Of a DNA stretch of 52,420 nucleotides, positions 23,384-31,800 are shown piece by piece. The stretch's first letter is position 1. Each line of letters opens with the position of its first letter. The stretch lies in assembly GCA_947303945.1 (NCBI GenBank), contig CAMYZS010000010.1, positions 1 through 52,420 of the forward strand. The letters are read 5' to 3'. This stretch comes from an uncultured Candidatus Saccharibacteria bacterium (GTDB lineage: Bacteria > Patescibacteriota > Saccharimonadia > Saccharimonadales > Saccharimonadaceae). Under the pieces are notes generated by a model, which made no database searches, was not told where the DNA came from, and was given only the letters and a program-made list of their open reading frames with translations. The position numbers and the translations under genes were made by a program.

Positions 23384-23413
23384 GGAGAACCCGCGTTTTT
23401 TGCGAGTTCCCTC
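23384..23413 (-). terminator. Terminator hairpin after the 98-aa membrane protein gene
   Basis: GGGAACTCGC, A-rich loop, GCGGGTTCTC and CTGTTTCC on the minus strand, ending 8 nt before promoter P10. Confidence 0.65.
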
Positions 23414-23426
23414 GTTAAGCCACTAT

Positions 23427-23723
23427 TTAATCTGATAACTTTTTTGTGATTATCATTATGCTAATGGCCAATATAGCAGTTACCACCAATATAATTGCCA
23501 TGCATACACATTCATCATTTACATACTGTGCGCTTATAACATCCCAATACTGACTTGGAGCATAATTTCCTGCGTCATTAATACGCATTACATTCTGTGC
23601 ACCATCAATCCAGTATGTAAAGTATGATATAAGTTCATCAACTTTGTTCCTGAATAATGTTATACCTAGAATTAATACTTCTGATATACCAACTATACCT
23701 ACCATTTTCATTAACTTTTTCAT
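23427..23723 (-). CDS. Two-pass membrane protein
   Basis: 98 aa. Segments at about 7-23 (MVGIVGISEVLILGITLF) and 74-93 (CVCMAIILVVTAILAISIMI) flank a soluble loop of about 50 residues with aromatic residues (YFTYWIDGAQNVMRINDAGNYAPSQYW split over the loop), probably outside the cell. Ribosome site AAGGAGGCATTTTT. Function unknown. Confidence 0.7.
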   Translation of the reverse strand: MKKLMKMVGIVGISEVLILGITLFRNKVDELISYFTYWIDGAQNVMRINDAGNYAPSQYWDVISAQYVNDECVCMAIILVVTAILAISIMIITKKLSD

Positions 23724-23755
23724 AAAAATGCCTCCTTAATATAAATATAGTCTTC

Positions 23756-23780
23756 ATTATAAGGCTTGTTTTTTTCGTAA
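23756..23780 (-). promoter_or_regulatory. Promoter P11
   Basis: TTACGAAAAAAACAAGCCT then TATAAT; starts right at the T-tail of hairpin 23788-23813. Confidence 0.75.
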
Positions 23781-23787
23781 AAAACAA

Positions 23788-23813
23788 GAGAACCTGTGTC
23801 CACACAAGCTCTC
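23788..23813 (-). terminator. Terminator hairpin abutting promoter P11
   Basis: GAGAGCTTGTG, loop TGGA, CACAGGTTCTC, TTGTTTTTTACG. The stem keeps 11 bp while several pairs differ from the other copies, i.e. compensating change. Confidence 0.75.
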
Positions 23814-23824
23814 TATTTTTTTTG

Positions 23825-23956
23825 TTAGGTTTTTTTCGTAACTATTTGGATAATTATAAAAACCACAATAGCTATTAATATGGATGCCGAATCCAATGAT
23901 CGCACCACAAATATGGCTATTATCGCTAAAACTATCCACATAATTTTTTTATCCAT
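23825..23956 (-). CDS. 43-aa two-pass membrane peptide
   Basis: Short frame beginning MDKKIMWIVLAIIAIFVV and ending IIIQIVTKKT. It has two hydrophobic stretches separated by RSLDSAS, basic at both ends. The ribosome site AGAGGTGATTATT is only a few bases after the TATAAT of promoter P12, so the message has a very short leader. The last codons lie in a partial copy of the promoter A-run. Small toxin-like, holin-like or envelope peptides look like this; no specific assignment. Confidence 0.7.
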   Translation of the reverse strand: MDKKIMWIVLAIIAIFVVRSLDSASILIAIVVFIIIQIVTKKT

Positions 23957-23969
23957 AATAATCACCTCT

Positions 23970-23994
23970 ATTATACGAGGTGTTTTTGTCGTAA
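23970..23994 (-). promoter_or_regulatory. Promoter P12
   Basis: TTACGACAAAAACACCTCG then TATAAT; feeds the 43-aa membrane peptide. Its TTACG follows the U-tract of the tRNA-like RNA. Confidence 0.7.
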
Positions 23995-24003
23995 GAAAAA
24001 AAA

Positions 24004-24091
24004 GAATACGCTGCTAGCTTCGAACTAGCGTCTCCATCCTAAGATGGCGTTCTACCATTAATACTATTTGCGCGGTACTCCGCACGTACTC
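24004..24091 (-). ncRNA. tRNA-like small RNA with own promoter and U-tract end
   Basis: Minus strand. The 5' end GAGTACG pairs with CGTATTC at the 3' end (7 bp, one G-U), which is followed directly by eight Ts. Inside are a canonical T-arm GCTAGTTCGAAGCTAGC, a D-loop-like AATGGTAGAAC, a hairpin GTGCGG-AGTA-CCGCGC and a hairpin CCATC-TTAG-GATGG. No normal 7-nt anticodon loop can be drawn; CTTAGGA is present, but its flanks do not pair as an anticodon stem. Two extra bases separate T-stem and acceptor, and CCA is not encoded. Either a degenerate tRNA or a tRNA-mimicking RNA. Promoter P13 ends 4 nt before the first base. Confidence 0.5.
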
Positions 24092-24094
24092 TTC

Positions 24095-24119
24095 ATTATA
24101 AGGTGTGTTTTTTTCGTAA
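24095..24119 (-). promoter_or_regulatory. Promoter P13
   Basis: TTACGAAAAAAACACACCT then TATAAT, followed by GAA and the first base of the tRNA-like RNA. The start site expected about 7 nt downstream of the -10 box falls at the RNA's 5' end. Confidence 0.8.
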
Positions 24120-24149
24120 AGAAAAAATTAAGTTTCGCAAGAAATAAAA

Positions 24150-24174
24150 GGAATCCGTGTTTTTTACGAATTCC
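24150..24174 (-). terminator. Rho-independent terminator closing the late operon
   Basis: GGAATTCGT, A-rich 7-nt loop, ACGGATTCC (9 bp, one wobble) followed by TTTTATTT on the minus strand, 15 nt after the stop of the last late gene; the other strand also has a T-run. It separates virion genes from the accessory region. Confidence 0.8.
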
Positions 24175-24188
24175 TTTTTTTTGTAGTT

Positions 24189-25148
24189 TTATGGCTCTTC
24201 TATGTCTTCTATTGTAATGTCTTCCATATCTTCCTCTTCTGTTTCATCTTCCGTATATGTATCATCTGATACACTGTTATCGAGAAAGGCCACACCGTTT
24301 ACAACATAATAATTTGCATTATTGAATATACAATAACCATCGTATTTGGAATCCGTATATTCAATCAATCGTGTCGTCGCTGATACATAAACTGAACCGG
24401 GCGTATACAAAGGCGAAAGGACGGTCAATCCTTTGTAACCAGTCGTTGACCACATGGCTCTTTTAAAATATGGAGTGTTTGCGTCTGATGCGGTTCTACT
24501 TATATCAGATTCAAGCTGAAAATTTATAAGATTATACATAGTGGCGGGACTTACATCTTTTGATGCTAAGAGCCACGGCGAATAACCATTCTTAGAACCC
24601 TCGTCTATAGCAATTATGCTTGCATATTTACCCCCACTAGATGAACCCATTACGTTTTTAGAAGCCCATACAATAAGCATCTTAGACGCATTACCATTCG
24701 TGGCTGATATGGCTGAGGTCAATGCTAAAAAAGGCGTTGTAATGCTAGTGGTTACGGAATTATCAGAAGAGTTTGTCTTAAGATATGTTCCATACAGTAT
24801 TATATCTCCAGACGTGGTTATTGACGCGGATATATATACATAGGTATTAGCGGTATTTCCTTTTACATATTGTGCAATGGTAGCCCAGTCTCCATCCGGA
24901 TCCCCCGCATTTGAATATTGAATATATAATTTGTCGGAAGCCAGTAACTTTAAATAGATTCCGGCATCGCCGTCTGTGTCTAGGCATAAAATAATATAAT
25001 CTGCATCTTCCGTTTCAGTGGCGACAAGCTGAATGCTCGAATCGATTTCTTGAAGAACTCCTGAAATATCATCTCTCAAATTGGTCAATATATTTGGATT
25101 TACTGCAGAGGTAGCATTTCTACGAGATTTTGTTATAGTATTTATCAT
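24189..25148 (-). CDS. Putative tail-tip / receptor-binding accessory protein
   Basis: 319 aa, last late gene. Beta-rich, Ser/Thr-rich sequence with no transmembrane part (YVYISASITTSGDIILYGTY; SVYVSATTRLIEYTDSKYDG) and an extremely acidic end (TEDETEEEDMEDITIEDIEEP). Position directly after the baseplate gene suggests a host-contact protein at the tail tip. Family not recognised. Confidence 0.65.
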   Translation of the reverse strand: MINTITKSRRNATSAVNPNILTNLRDDISGVLQEIDSSIQLVATETEDADYIILCLDTDGDAGIYLKLLASDKLYIQYSNAGDPDGDWATIAQYVKGNTANTYVYISASITTSGDIILYGTYLKTNSSDNSVTTSITTPFLALTSAISATNGNASKMLIVWASKNVMGSSSGGKYASIIAIDEGSKNGYSPWLLASKDVSPATMYNLINFQLESDISRTASDANTPYFKRAMWSTTGYKGLTVLSPLYTPGSVYVSATTRLIEYTDSKYDGYCIFNNANYYVVNGVAFLDNSVSDDTYTEDETEEEDMEDITIEDIEEP

Positions 25149-25171
25149 TTTATATCACTCTCCTTTTTATG

Positions 25172-26848
25172 TCAAGAAGTGCTCACCATGGCGTCTATTT
25201 CGCTGGCATCTAATACTGTTTTATATTTTAAACCTTTAGTAATGTTATCTATAGTACGAAATTTATCACCACTTGGATCATAAAATCTGTATTTATTACC
25301 CATAAACATAAGTATGTCCTTGCCTATCAAATATAAATAATTAGCACTCAACCGCTCTGACGCATTGATCTTACTCCAAGCATTGATATTATCAAGTCTA
25401 ACAACTGTTGTGTATTTGGTGCCAAGTGATTTATTGATAATCTCAAAAGCTTTGGCTATTGCTTCTCGCATATCTTTACCATATATCGCAGATCTGATTA
25501 TGTTTATATATGGAGCTAAATTATATGTTGCCGATGAACTAGAGCTCGAAGAAGATGAACTAGAGCTCGAAGAAGATGAGCTAGATGATGTAGAACCAGG
25601 TAAACCATTTACTTTATTCTCAAGGTTAGCCGTGAGTTTTAGTAATGTGTTACAGCGTCTATCAATAGTTCTTATATTATTATTTAGTTTTTTAACATTT
25701 TTGGTCGTAGCTTTATTGATGTCAGTATGAACTATTATCTGAATTTTATCAACAGTACGTTCGACATTCGCCATTCGAAGCTGAAGATCATATACCAATA
25801 CCGATATAATTCGCAAATTCATCCAGCAGCGTATTGGATATCTTTGAAAATCGTTGTTAACGGATGTATTTTCCTGAAATAAAAATGCTTCGTCATTAGC
25901 GGGTATGGTACTCAACTGTGAAGAAATATCCGACAATAGTGTATCAGCATTTTCGATGCTTCCCTGGATGAGTGCTAATGCATGTAACTGATCATTAGCC
26001 GTTGGCATATTTTTCAGCTTTTTATAGTCACCCATGGCCTTTAACATACCTTTTGATGATGCAATAAGCGTATTTACATTGTCCGTACTTTGCGATAAAG
26101 CATCTTTAAATGATAAATATCCATATTGCAAATAACTGTTTCCAGTTTGAGAATTGTAAAAAGATGTTAAACGATTTTCCGTGTCGACAATCAGTTTTTT
26201 CAATGTTGGGGCGCCAGTCATAACTATGCCATTTAAAATTTTTATAGCATAATCATCCAAATTAAGTTTCGTTGTGCTCGATGTAATCGTCATCATCTTT
26301 GCAGTATCAGTGACCTTTGAAGAATTAACAAATGCCTCGATATTACTAGTTGTGCCATCTTTGCCCACTATATTATAAGCTATGTTTTTCACGTTTGCAA
26401 TTTTTACTAATACTTGGTTATACGTATGGATTCCGCCGGAATGTTCTGATGATGTACCAGCATTAAACCAGTAAGTTTGCCAACTACCGGAATGAGTTAT
26501 ACGGTTTGACGGTAGGGCTTTGTAACGAACATAACGAAGCAATCGAACCGCATTTTTTATCAATTCGACCGCAGTCTTTTTGTATCCATTTTTCAATACA
26601 TTGGAACTTTCCTGAAAAAAGTATTTAGCTACATATGCGCATATATCTCTAGACATTTTCAGTCGATAATATACACCTTCGTTATCGCCCCACATATCAT
26701 TATTAAAATTAGCATTGCATTCATCTTGGTTGATGATATTTTTGATCATATCCAAAGCAGATGTTATGTCGCTAGACATTGTATCTAACATGCCAGCGTA
26801 TGTGGCCAATGTGGCTTTATAATTCGTGGAATTTATAGGATTTGCCAA
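25172..26848 (-). CDS. Baseplate / tail fibre protein with poly-serine linker
   Basis: 558 aa. Helical, coiled-coil-prone N-terminal region (1-415), a run of 19 serines after PGST (about 424-445) and a C-terminal part beginning IIRSAIYGKDMREAIAKAFEII, the AIYGKDxREAIA motif typical of Gram-positive phage baseplate proteins. The serine run is encoded with a 21-bp tandem duplication. Probably links tail tip and host-binding parts. Confidence 0.75.
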   Translation of the reverse strand: MANPINSTNYKATLATYAGMLDTMSSDITSALDMIKNIINQDECNANFNNDMWGDNEGVYYRLKMSRDICAYVAKYFFQESSNVLKNGYKKTAVELIKNAVRLLRYVRYKALPSNRITHSGSWQTYWFNAGTSSEHSGGIHTYNQVLVKIANVKNIAYNIVGKDGTTSNIEAFVNSSKVTDTAKMMTITSSTTKLNLDDYAIKILNGIVMTGAPTLKKLIVDTENRLTSFYNSQTGNSYLQYGYLSFKDALSQSTDNVNTLIASSKGMLKAMGDYKKLKNMPTANDQLHALALIQGSIENADTLLSDISSQLSTIPANDEAFLFQENTSVNNDFQRYPIRCWMNLRIISVLVYDLQLRMANVERTVDKIQIIVHTDINKATTKNVKKLNNNIRTIDRRCNTLLKLTANLENKVNGLPGSTSSSSSSSSSSSSSSSSSSSATYNLAPYINIIRSAIYGKDMREAIAKAFEIINKSLGTKYTTVVRLDNINAWSKINASERLSANYLYLIGKDILMFMGNKYRFYDPSGDKFRTIDNITKGLKYKTVLDASEIDAMVSTS

Positions 26849-26861
26849 ATTAATTCACCTC

Positions 26862-28040
26862 TCATTTCTTGAGAAAATAGTCGATAAGAGTTGTTGTTCG
26901 CTTCATAGAAATAGTATATTTATTATTCGACGGTTTATTTAAATCCAGTTCAAAACCCAAAAGAGGAGTAGTATCGTTCGTAATATAACCATGCGCAGTA
27001 GAATATATATTAATTTGATCGAAAATATCGACAGGCATGTTAGACGGATTAATATAATTCATATCAATAAATTTAGCACTAATGGTTATTAATGGGTTTA
27101 CATAAGAATCCAAAGTGAGTCTACCCGCGGCTTTCAGCTCTACTGGCGATGAAATATAATCCTCTATCTCTACCAGTTCTTGCCGCCCATAGGTATTAAT
27201 TGACTCTTGGTCGTATATTCGAATTCCTGTTTTTGTATAGGTAGTTCCAGATATAGGCCCATCAGGTAAACTAGAAATATTAGCCCGTTTGCCTGTGTTG
27301 TCTTGCTTTTTGCCAAGCGGTATTATGCAATTCGCAAATGATTCTATCGAGAATTCCTCTGTCAAATCTGTTAAATTAATCCCGAATATGGCATTTTTAG
27401 TTCCTTTCGCTGGAATTTCTTCGTCAAAATCCAAATATATATTATCACCATTTACTCTAATCGAGAAATATCCAGCGCCCAATGCTTTCTGAGCCTTAAA
27501 TATCGCATCGTAGCAAGAGCAATACTCATCAATTTTTACATGCATATGATACGGTTGACCAGCGTATGCCCCATCTTCTTCAACTCTTGTATTTATATTG
27601 CCGAGATGTATATTTCTTGATTCAGCAACTCTCTGGTTATATTCAGATAGAACACAGGTCAAAAAAGTTTCCATCGTTCCGGAATATTCGTTGGTACCTA
27701 CAACAATAACATCAGCAGACCATTCACTGGCTGGCGGTATTTGAATATCGTGTAAAAAAGCGAGAGCACCTTCACATGTTATTTGTTTAGTTCTTCGAAA
27801 GGTTTTTTTCATTTGAACCATGCGGCCAACCCATATGCAAATATTATCTCTATATAAACGCAATAAACTTTTTAATGGTCTTATTGAATTGTATTCTCGA
27901 TGTGTAGGCTCCATTTCAAACGATAGTGATCCTGCAGAATTGACGTCTTGTTTATATTTAACATTATTTAATGCCATAATATCAGACATTTCGCGAGGAT
28001 CATAAATAATATTATTGTCACATGTTATAGTATAATACAT
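26862..28040 (-). CDS. Tail-tip protein (Tal / ReqiPepy6 Gp37-like)
   Basis: 392 aa. N-terminus (YDPREMSDIMALNNVKYKQ ... AGSLSFEMEPTHREY) and ICIWVGRMVQMKKTFRRTKQITCEGALAFLHDIQIP are characteristic of siphovirus tail-associated proteins whose trimer closes the tube, as in T4 gp27-like folds. It lacks a C-terminal peptidoglycan hydrolase. Follows the distal tail gene with no gap. Confidence 0.8.
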   Translation of the reverse strand: MYYTITCDNNIIYDPREMSDIMALNNVKYKQDVNSAGSLSFEMEPTHREYNSIRPLKSLLRLYRDNICIWVGRMVQMKKTFRRTKQITCEGALAFLHDIQIPPASEWSADVIVVGTNEYSGTMETFLTCVLSEYNQRVAESRNIHLGNINTRVEEDGAYAGQPYHMHVKIDEYCSCYDAIFKAQKALGAGYFSIRVNGDNIYLDFDEEIPAKGTKNAIFGINLTDLTEEFSIESFANCIIPLGKKQDNTGKRANISSLPDGPISGTTYTKTGIRIYDQESINTYGRQELVEIEDYISSPVELKAAGRLTLDSYVNPLITISAKFIDMNYINPSNMPVDIFDQINIYSTAHGYITNDTTPLLGFELDLNKPSNNKYTISMKRTTTLIDYFLKK

Positions 28041-28853
28041 TTATATACACCTAAACCTTACTTGAATAAATAATTTTCCAGTTCCTGAGATAGGCTTGAC
28101 TGTTACTTTATTTTTGCCAGATAAATTTGAAAACAGCCATGAATATTTATATACACTCTTCCCCGAGGTCAAAGTCGCGGTATCATCAATTTTTAATTCA
28201 GGATTTATGAAGCGTACGGTTAAATCACCTGAATTAGCAGCTATACCAAAATAACCATACGAAGGTTGATATGGTAGCATACGTCCAGAAAATACACGGC
28301 CGTTAGACCCATCAGAAGATAAGGCAATATTCGAATACATATCTTCATATATTATGCCAGATTCAAAATTAAATGGGTCCCATTTCCACTTATCCGCGGA
28401 CATTAATAGTGAATATTTGTAGGGATCCAACCTATATTTTAGCGTGATTTTCGAATATCCACCATCTTTTTCCGAAGACCAGTCATCTACGGTCATACGA
28501 CCTTTATAAAAATATCCTAGCTCGTCTTCAAGCTGCAATTTAATAGTTCTGCCATGAAATAAAGCATTAATTCTGTTTCTTCTATCTGTCCATAGTCCAT
28601 GATCATTTAGTACATAAAATTGAATATCACCTTCTCTATCCTTATAGGTTGGAAAACCGGTAAGCCATTCCGAGGCATCCAGAGACCCGGAGGCCCCTGG
28701 AATATCCACATATGTACTATTTAATTTAGGATTCGATATGGTCGGGCGACCATCCGGAACTAGATACAGATCAGAATAAGTATTTATTATATCATTAGAA
28801 TTTGAGGAGAACGCTTCTCCGGATGAAATATCAACATTTATGGAATGATACAT
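28041..28853 (-). CDS. Distal tail protein (Dit-like)
   Basis: 270 aa, typical size. N-terminal domain with WLTGFPTYKDREGDIQFYVLN and GRTIKLQLEDELGYFYKGRM, then LKYRLDPYKY, the usual Dit pattern; C-terminal beta-sandwich (YSWLFSNLSGKNKVTVKPISGTG...). Forms the ring joining tail tube and tip. Start overlaps the tape-measure stop region (TTTAAATG). Confidence 0.85.
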   Translation of the reverse strand: MYHSINVDISSGEAFSSNSNDIINTYSDLYLVPDGRPTISNPKLNSTYVDIPGASGSLDASEWLTGFPTYKDREGDIQFYVLNDHGLWTDRRNRINALFHGRTIKLQLEDELGYFYKGRMTVDDWSSEKDGGYSKITLKYRLDPYKYSLLMSADKWKWDPFNFESGIIYEDMYSNIALSSDGSNGRVFSGRMLPYQPSYGYFGIAANSGDLTVRFINPELKIDDTATLTSGKSVYKYSWLFSNLSGKNKVTVKPISGTGKLFIQVRFRCI

Positions 28854-31800
28854 TTAAACACCTCTCATTTGTAACGTGGTCATTTTTCCCAATTCTGTAT
28901 TCATAGCAGGAGCCATTTCACCAACCAGTGTCTCTCCATCTAATGTAACCTGCATGTTAGACATGTTAGTGTTTAGATTTGTTAGATTTCCATCAATATT
29001 ATTTAAAGATTTCAGAATATCCGAATTATCGCTATTGACATTGATCGTCTGGACCTGATCGAAGGAACCGATTGAAAAATTAGGATCAGAATCAACTTTA
29101 AAATTACTTAAAGTCGAGCTCATATTAGCTATTCCAGAATCGAAATTAGTTGTATCCAATACGGGGGCAATACTCATATCAAACTTTGTATCCTCCGTTC
29201 CAAATACCTCGTCCAAATTAAATGATTCTTTGAAGTTATCAATTAGATCTCCACCCAGTTCTTTGACCTGGCTAATACTAGAATCTACATTTTTATCCAG
29301 TCCTTTATTAAAACCTTCTATAAAATACCCGCCAATTTCAGCTGTTTCTTTTGATGGCGAAGAAATACCAAAGGTGTCTTTGAGCCAGTTAAGACAATTG
29401 GATCCGAACTGAACAACTGAATTTTTAGCGGACTCCGCCATATTACCAATGCCGTTTATGAGATTTTGGAGAAGCTCTTCACCTGCTTTTTGGAATTTTG
29501 GACCGATATCTCCTAACCCTTTCGCTATTTCTTCTCCAAGTTCTTCTCCCCAATCCCATAGTTTCCAAAATAAATCTTTGACAGTTTCTTTGACCAAATC
29601 TAAAATATTTATAAACAATGAGGTGACCTCGTCTGCTATTTTTGTTTTATAAATTTTAAGATTTTTGTTTACTGCAGAAATGAAATTTATAAAGAACCTA
29701 AAAGTTTCATCGACTATTGGCTGGATCCAGTTGGCCGCGGCTTCAGTTATTCCCCATATAATACCAAAAACTATTTCGCCAAGCAACCTTGATAGTTCAG
29801 GCACGGCATCAGCCAACAAAGTGAGCAATTTTATAGTAGCCTGAACTATCGGTTCAACCATTCCTATGATTAACCCGCTTAGAAGCTCGATCAAACTTTT
29901 TATTACCGACGGCAAGGCTTTTGATGCTTCTGCGAGCATGCGAGTAAATATCCTAGTTAAGCCGACAAGCATCATTTCCGCAGCCAATAATAACGACGGG
30001 GTGGCTAATACTAATGCGGCGGCAAATGCTGGGAGTGTTACAGTTAAAATGGATAATGACATTGCAGTCATTAAAATTCCAGCACCAAATAACGCAAAAG
30101 CAGCGCCGATAGCCAGCACAATGCCTCCTATTGGTGATAGCGCGTACATCATACCAATAAATAAAGCCATTACAGCGACTAGCGCCAAAAGTCCTTGCCA
30201 ACTCTCTTCAAACGAGAAATTTTGTAGGAACATAAGCGCCACGCTGATTTCCAAAACCGCAGCTCCAAATAGAACAAAAGCAGCCGCTACGGCTATGATT
30301 TTCTCAGGATTAATATATTCGGAAATCATAGCAAATACGCCAACTAGCGCAATTATTGCTATAGTCCCCATGGCTAAATTTTCTATTGGTATAAATATAA
30401 AGGCTAGTAATGATGCTGAAATGATAGCAATTGCGGCTGCAAATATAACTATGCCCGCGGCTGCTGTAACGCTATCTGAATTTAACTTTGCCATAGACTT
30501 TATCAGTTTTGTAATAGCGGTTAATGCTCCTATACCCATAAATATAGTTGGAACGCTCATAGCCAACATCGCTACAGCCATTATTAATATGGCTCCTGAT
30601 AACATTATCATAGTTGGCCCTAGGGAATCAATTTTGCCCAGGGGTAACTTTGACAATCCAATAATAACCGTCGACATGATTCCTATCATAGCACCAAGAG
30701 CGATACAAGACTGTAATAACTGTTGCCAATTTAAGCCGCTTATAAGCAGCAAAGCAATAGACATTTTAATGAAAGCATTACTCATGGCAGAAATAAGGTT
30801 CACAACCACTGCTTCTTTTGCCATGCTTCCACTAAGTCTCGTTATGCCTATAACCGCTGCTGAGAATTCACCGATCATCACAGTAATTGATAAGACGGCA
30901 TTCCCCAACCTATCAGGATCTAATGCGGTTAATAAAGCTAACGCGATGGACATTTTAAGAATGCCATTAGCAATCGAGCTTATTAATTTTGGCAACATCA
31001 TTGTAGAACCTTTGGCTACTTCCAATGGATCGCCCCATTTGGTTATCGCTAATATAGCTCCTGTAACCTCGCCCATCATCGCACCTAGTAAACCTATGCC
31101 CGCTAAAGCTTTACCTTGGTCAAGTAAAGTCAATACAAATAATGCAGCAGTGAGTTTAATAACCGATGTGGATAACGATCCTATTACCGCCGCACAAGCG
31201 ACTATAGATTTGGCCGTATCGCCAGGAAGGCCATCTGTAATCATTTTCAAAGCACCGCCGAGCTCCAGCAATAAAGCACCAACCAACAATATACCGGTTC
31301 GCGCTTTATCTGCATCAATAAGCGTAAGTACTACAATGGCTATTACCATTTTGATTAGTGCATTACCTATTTCTTTTATCATTCCAGCGGCTGCTTCCCA
31401 CTTCATTGTAGTCGATAGTGCATCTATCCAACCACCAAGTGCTTCCAAAATGCCATTAAGACCTTCACCAACACTTGTGAGATTTTTAAATGCGTCAACG
31501 ATTTTCCAAATAACACTAAGTAAGAAACCGCCCAAACCGCCTTTGATAATTTCTTGTAGTGCATTTCCCCAATCAATATTAGAAAACGCAGATTGTACCT
31601 GTTCACTAAATTGAGACAAAGCACCGCCAAGTGCATCCCATGCGGCTTTCAATAATGGCGATATAGTTTGCCATATATTTATTATTCCGGTCCAAATATC
31701 AATAAGCACCTTACCGATGGTGTCTAATATCGAAACTTTATTCTTAGTCTCATCGACAAAACCGAATGCTTCATCAGTATTAGCTGACGATAACTCCGAA

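Noticed and set aside
24004-24091. Ordinary tRNA-Leu(TAG), based on CTTAGGA
   Set aside because: The bases flanking CTTAGGA do not form an anticodon stem, and the long variable arm of tRNA-Leu is not in the proper place; hence listed as tRNA-like only.
29866-31614. 582-codon open frame on the plus strand antisense to the tape measure gene
   Set aside because: Its sequence is the low-complexity mirror of the hydrophobic alanine/isoleucine repeats in the tape measure, it lacks a ribosome site, and no other plus-strand genes exist in the region.
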